From assembly GCA_032718475.1 (NCBI GenBank), contig JAUCBJ010002358.1, positions 1 to 53,953 of the forward strand: a DNA stretch of 53,953 nucleotides, in the 5' to 3' direction. The translations under genes were made by a program, and so were the position numbers. The notes under the pieces were generated by a model that was not told the origin of the DNA, did no database searches, and worked only from the letters and a program-made list of their open reading frames with translations. Positions 50,227 to 53,953 of the stretch are shown one piece after another (position 1 is the first letter of the stretch; every line of letters starts with the position of its first letter). This stretch comes from Nemertoderma westbladi. Lineage: Eukaryota; Xenacoelomorpha; Nemertodermatida; Nemertodermatidae.

Positions 50227-53200
50227 CTGACTGATAAAATATGCGGAACAACTGAAACTGACTGATAAAATATACGGAGCAACTGACTGATAAAATATAC
50301 GGAACAACTGACTGATAAAATATACGGAACAACTGACTGATAAAATATACGGAACAACTGACTGATAAAATATACGGAGCAACTGACTGGTAAAATATAC
50401 GGGACAACTGACTGATAAAATATACGGAACAACCGACTGATAAAATATACGGAGCAACTGACTGATAAAATATACGGAACAACTGACTGGTAAAATATAC
50501 GGAACAACTGACTGGTAAAATATACGGAACAACTGACTGATAAAATATACGGAACAACTGACTGATAAAATATACGGAGCAACTGACTGGTAAAATATAC
50601 GGAACAACTGACTGATAAAATATACGGAGCAACTGACTGATAAAATATACGGAACAACTGACTGATAAAATATACGGAACAACTGACTGATAAAATATAC
50701 GGAGCAACTGACTGGTAAAATATACGGGACAACTGACTGATAAAATATACGGAACAACCGACTGATAAAATATACGGAGCAACTGACTGATAAAATATAC
50801 GGAACAACTGACTGATAAAATATACGGAACAACTGACTGATAAAATATACGGAACAACTGACTGATAAAATATACGGAACAACTGACTGGTAAAATATAC
50901 GGAACAACTGACTGGTAAAATATACGGAACAACTGACTGATAAAATATACGGAACAACTGACTGTTAAAATATACGGAGCAACTGACTGATAAAATATAC
51001 GGAACAACTGACTGATAAAATATACGGAGCAACTGACTGGTAAAATATACGGAACAACTGACTGGTAAAATATACGGAGCAACTGACTGGTAAAATATAC
51101 GGGACAACTGACTGATAAAATATACGGAACAACTGACTGATAAAATATACGGAGCAACTGACTGATAAAATATACGGAACAACTGACTGATAAAATATAC
51201 GGAACAACTGACTGATAAAATATACGGAACAACTGACTGATAAAATATACGGAACAACTGACTGGTAAAATATACGGAACAACTGACTGGTAAAATATAC
51301 GGAACAACTGACTGGTAAAATATACGGAACAACTGACTGATAAAATATACGGAACAACTGACTGATAAAATATACGGAACAACTGACTGATAAAATATAC
51401 GGAACAACTGACTGATAAAATATACGGAACAACTGACTGGTAAAATATACGGAACAACTGACTGGTAAAATATACGGAACAACTGACTGATAAAATATAC
51501 GGAACAACTGACTGATAAAATATACGGAGCAACTGACTGGTAAAATATACGGAACAACTGACTGATAAAATATACGGAGCAACTGACTGGTAAAATATAC
51601 GGAACAACTGACTGATAAAATATACGGAACAACTGACTGATAAAATATACGGAACAACTGACTGGTAAAATATACGGAACAACTGACTGATAAAATATAC
51701 GGAACAACTGACTGATAAAATATACGGAACAACTGACTGATAAAATATACGGAGCAACTGACTGATAAAATATACGGAACAACTGACTGATAAAATATAC
51801 GGAACAACTGACTGATAAAATATACGGAGCAACTGACTGGTAAAATATACGGAACAACTGACTGATAAAATATACGGAGCAACTGACTGATAAAATATAC
51901 GGAACAACTGACTGATAAAATATACGGAACAACTGACTGATAAAATATACGGAACAACTGACTGGTAAAATATACGGAACAACTGACTGATAAAATATAC
52001 GGAACAACTGACTGATAAAATATACGGAGCAACTGACTGGTAAAATATACGGAACAACTGACTGATAAAATATACGGAACAACTGACTGATAAAATATAC
52101 GGAACAACTGACTGATAAAATATACGGAACAACTGACTGATAAAATATACGGAGCAACTGACTGGTAAAATATACGGAACAACTGACTGGTAAAATATAC
52201 GGAGCAACTGACTGATAAAATATACGGAACAACTGACTGATAAAATATACGGAACAACTGACTGATAAAATATACGGAACAACTGACTGGTAAAATATAC
52301 GGAACAACTGACTGATAAAATATACGGAACAACTGACTGATAAAATATACGGAGCAACTGACTGGTAAAATATACGGAACAACTGACTGATAAAATATAC
52401 GGAGCAACTGACTGGTAAAATATACGGAACAACTGACTGATAAAATATACGGAACAACTGACTGATAAAATATACGGAACAACTGACTGGTAAAATATAC
52501 GGAACAACTGACTGATAAAATATACGGAACAACTGACTGATAAAATATACGGAACAACTGACTGATAAAATATACGGAGCAACTGACTGGTAAAATATAC
52601 GGAACAACTGACTGATAAAATATACGGAACAACTGACTGGTAAAATATACGGAGCAACTGACTGATAAAATATACGGAACAACTGACTGATAAAATATAC
52701 GGAACAACTGACTGATAAAATATACGGAACAACTGACTGGTAAAATATACGGAACAACTGACTGATAAAATATACGGAACAACTGACTGATAAAATATAC
52801 GGAACAACTGACTGATAAAATATACGGAGCAACTGCTGGTAAAATATACGGAACAACTGACTGATAAATATACGGAACAACTGACTGATAAAATATACGG
52901 AACAACTGACTGGTAAAATATACGGAACAACTGACTGATAAAATATACGGAACAACTGACTGATAAAATATACGGAACAACTGACTGATAAAATATACGG
53001 AGCAACTGACTGGTAAAATATACGGAGCAACTGACTGATAAAATATACGGAACAACTGACTGGTAAAATATACGGAACAACTGACTGATAAAATATACGG
53101 AACAACTGACTGATAAAATATACGGAGCAACTGACTGGTAAAATATACGGAACAACTGACTGATAAAATATACGGAGCAACTGACTGATAAAATATACAG

Positions 53201-53350
53201 GAACAACTGACTGTAAAATATACGGAACAACTGACTGATAAAATATACGGAGCAACTGACTGGTAAAATATACGGAACAACTGACTGGTAAAATATACGG
53301 AACAACTGACTGATAAAATATACGGAACAACGGACTGATGAAATATAAAA
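50227..53350. repeat. 25-bp satellite array, about 124 units
   Basis: Unit: GATAAAATATACGGAACAACTGACT. Two positions vary often: GAT/GGT and GGAACA/GGAGCA. Rare variants (GGGACA, CCGACT) recur together 325 bp apart (50400 and 50725), exactly 13 units, showing blockwise duplication. A few units near 52833-52866 and 53203-53216 have small insertions or deletions. The unit has no stop in any minus frame, so three overlapping frames of 770-1,054 codons are open; because 25 leaves remainder 1 on division by 3, all encode the same 25-residue repeat. These are not considered genes. Confidence 0.97.
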
Positions 53351-53953
53351 ATTTGAAAGAAATAAATAAATAATATGTAAAATCTAAAATTGTTATTTAG
53401 TTACATCTCTTACTCTGTTGAGCGTCATTAAGAAGAGAAGAGGGCAACCCGTAGAGAGGACTGGAATTGGGGTATATTGCGGCATGACCTGATGACTGAT
53501 AATGTTGCACTGATATTGTAGGCTGGTTGCATAACCAACATTTACATAAGTCAGATTTCATTTATTGAGGTAGAGAGTTAAAAGGTCTCTCCCTCTGTAA
53601 TCGAATATTGTTTATTAATACCACGAATTGGTGTCTCCGGTTGTTTGCTGATTGGATATGGCAATTTAACCCCAAGAATAAATTAATCTAAACACAATGA
53701 AATTATATACAATGCAATATTCAGTTTACCATACTGTAGGAACTGTAGATAAACAGAAACTTTCCTTTCCAGCCATTTAGAGGGCGTGGCGGGCGTGAGG
53801 GATTGATCGGATACGGGATAATAAATCAATCATATACAACCGAGACACTAACACTTATTATTTTGTCGTAAGGTTTTTAGTCTGTGGCTGTGTGTGTAGG
53901 CCTAATCCATTCAAGTTTGTTTACATTGTTCAACGAAAGATTGATAATAACTG
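53351..53953. other. Unassigned DNA to the right of the satellite
   Basis: AT-rich, no ORF of note, no transposon terminus recognised. Confidence 0.5.

Noticed and set aside
50166-53330. Three overlapping minus-strand ORFs of 771-1,054 codons encoding a 25-residue repeat
   Set aside because: They follow directly from a 25-bp satellite with no stop in any minus frame; there is no independent sign of coding.
1-53953. CRISPR array
   Set aside because: The 25-bp array has no spacers, and the context is eukaryotic.

Overview
The window is a stretch of animal nuclear DNA that is almost entirely mobile elements; no intact host housekeeping gene, rRNA or tRNA gene was found. The mix points to an aquatic invertebrate: CR1/L2-like and other non-LTR retrotransposons, TTAA-target MITEs, Polinton/Maverick elements, a G2E3-like HECT gene and simple satellites. 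The species cannot be named from sequence alone.

The centrepiece is a complete Polinton at 17991-41824 (23.8 kb). It is bounded by AG...CT terminal inverted repeats and a 6-bp target-site duplication (AACAAC at 17985-17990 and 41825-41830). On the plus strand of the left arm lie an uncharacterised ORF1 (19079-21678), a protein-primed type B DNA polymerase (22159-26164) and a 184-codon ORF that looks like a two-repeat TATA-binding protein (26165-26719). On the minus strand of the right arm lie, in transcription order, a small unknown protein, a RING protein, the packaging ATPase, a pX-like protein, the retroviral-type integrase, two paralogous penton/vertex-like proteins, a basic core-like protein, the major capsid protein, an adenain-like protease and a Cys/His protein. 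The two arms converge on a 419-bp tandem repeat. Later insertions sit inside the element: a 1.55-kb TTAA MITE in ORF1, a 3.56-kb DNA transposon with its own transposase in the tandem repeat, and a 0.71-kb TTAA MITE next to the ATPase gene. Integrase, ATPase, protease and capsid frames are intact. ORF1, PolB, the core protein, one penton-like gene and the pX-like gene carry single in-frame stops or one-base shifts.

On both sides are relics of other Polinton-like elements: a major-capsid fragment with several unknown ORFs at 1-2336, and a deleted element at 41831-45266 that keeps homologues of the two penton-like genes and of the Cys/His gene. Left of the Polinton lie a broken HECT-ligase-like gene (3116-4650), a GTTCC microsatellite, a LINE fragment (5180-5990), a decayed GC-rich Gag copy (9450-11973), a retropepsin fragment and a Gag fragment apparently split by a CR1/L2-like LINE (12776-15293), and a first copy of the 1.55-kb MITE (15499-17051).

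Right of the second relic is a GC-rich intact 665-codon Gag-like ORF (46491-48488) preceded by a cluster of perfect hairpins, then a 3.1-kb array of a 25-bp satellite (50227-53350) that is open in all three minus frames.

The most interesting idea is that this Polinton carries a transcription module: a TBP-like protein plus ORFs with weak PC4/p15-like patterns near both ends, alongside the usual replication, packaging and capsid genes. The TBP call rests on motif spacing and length read by eye; the PC4 idea is weaker.
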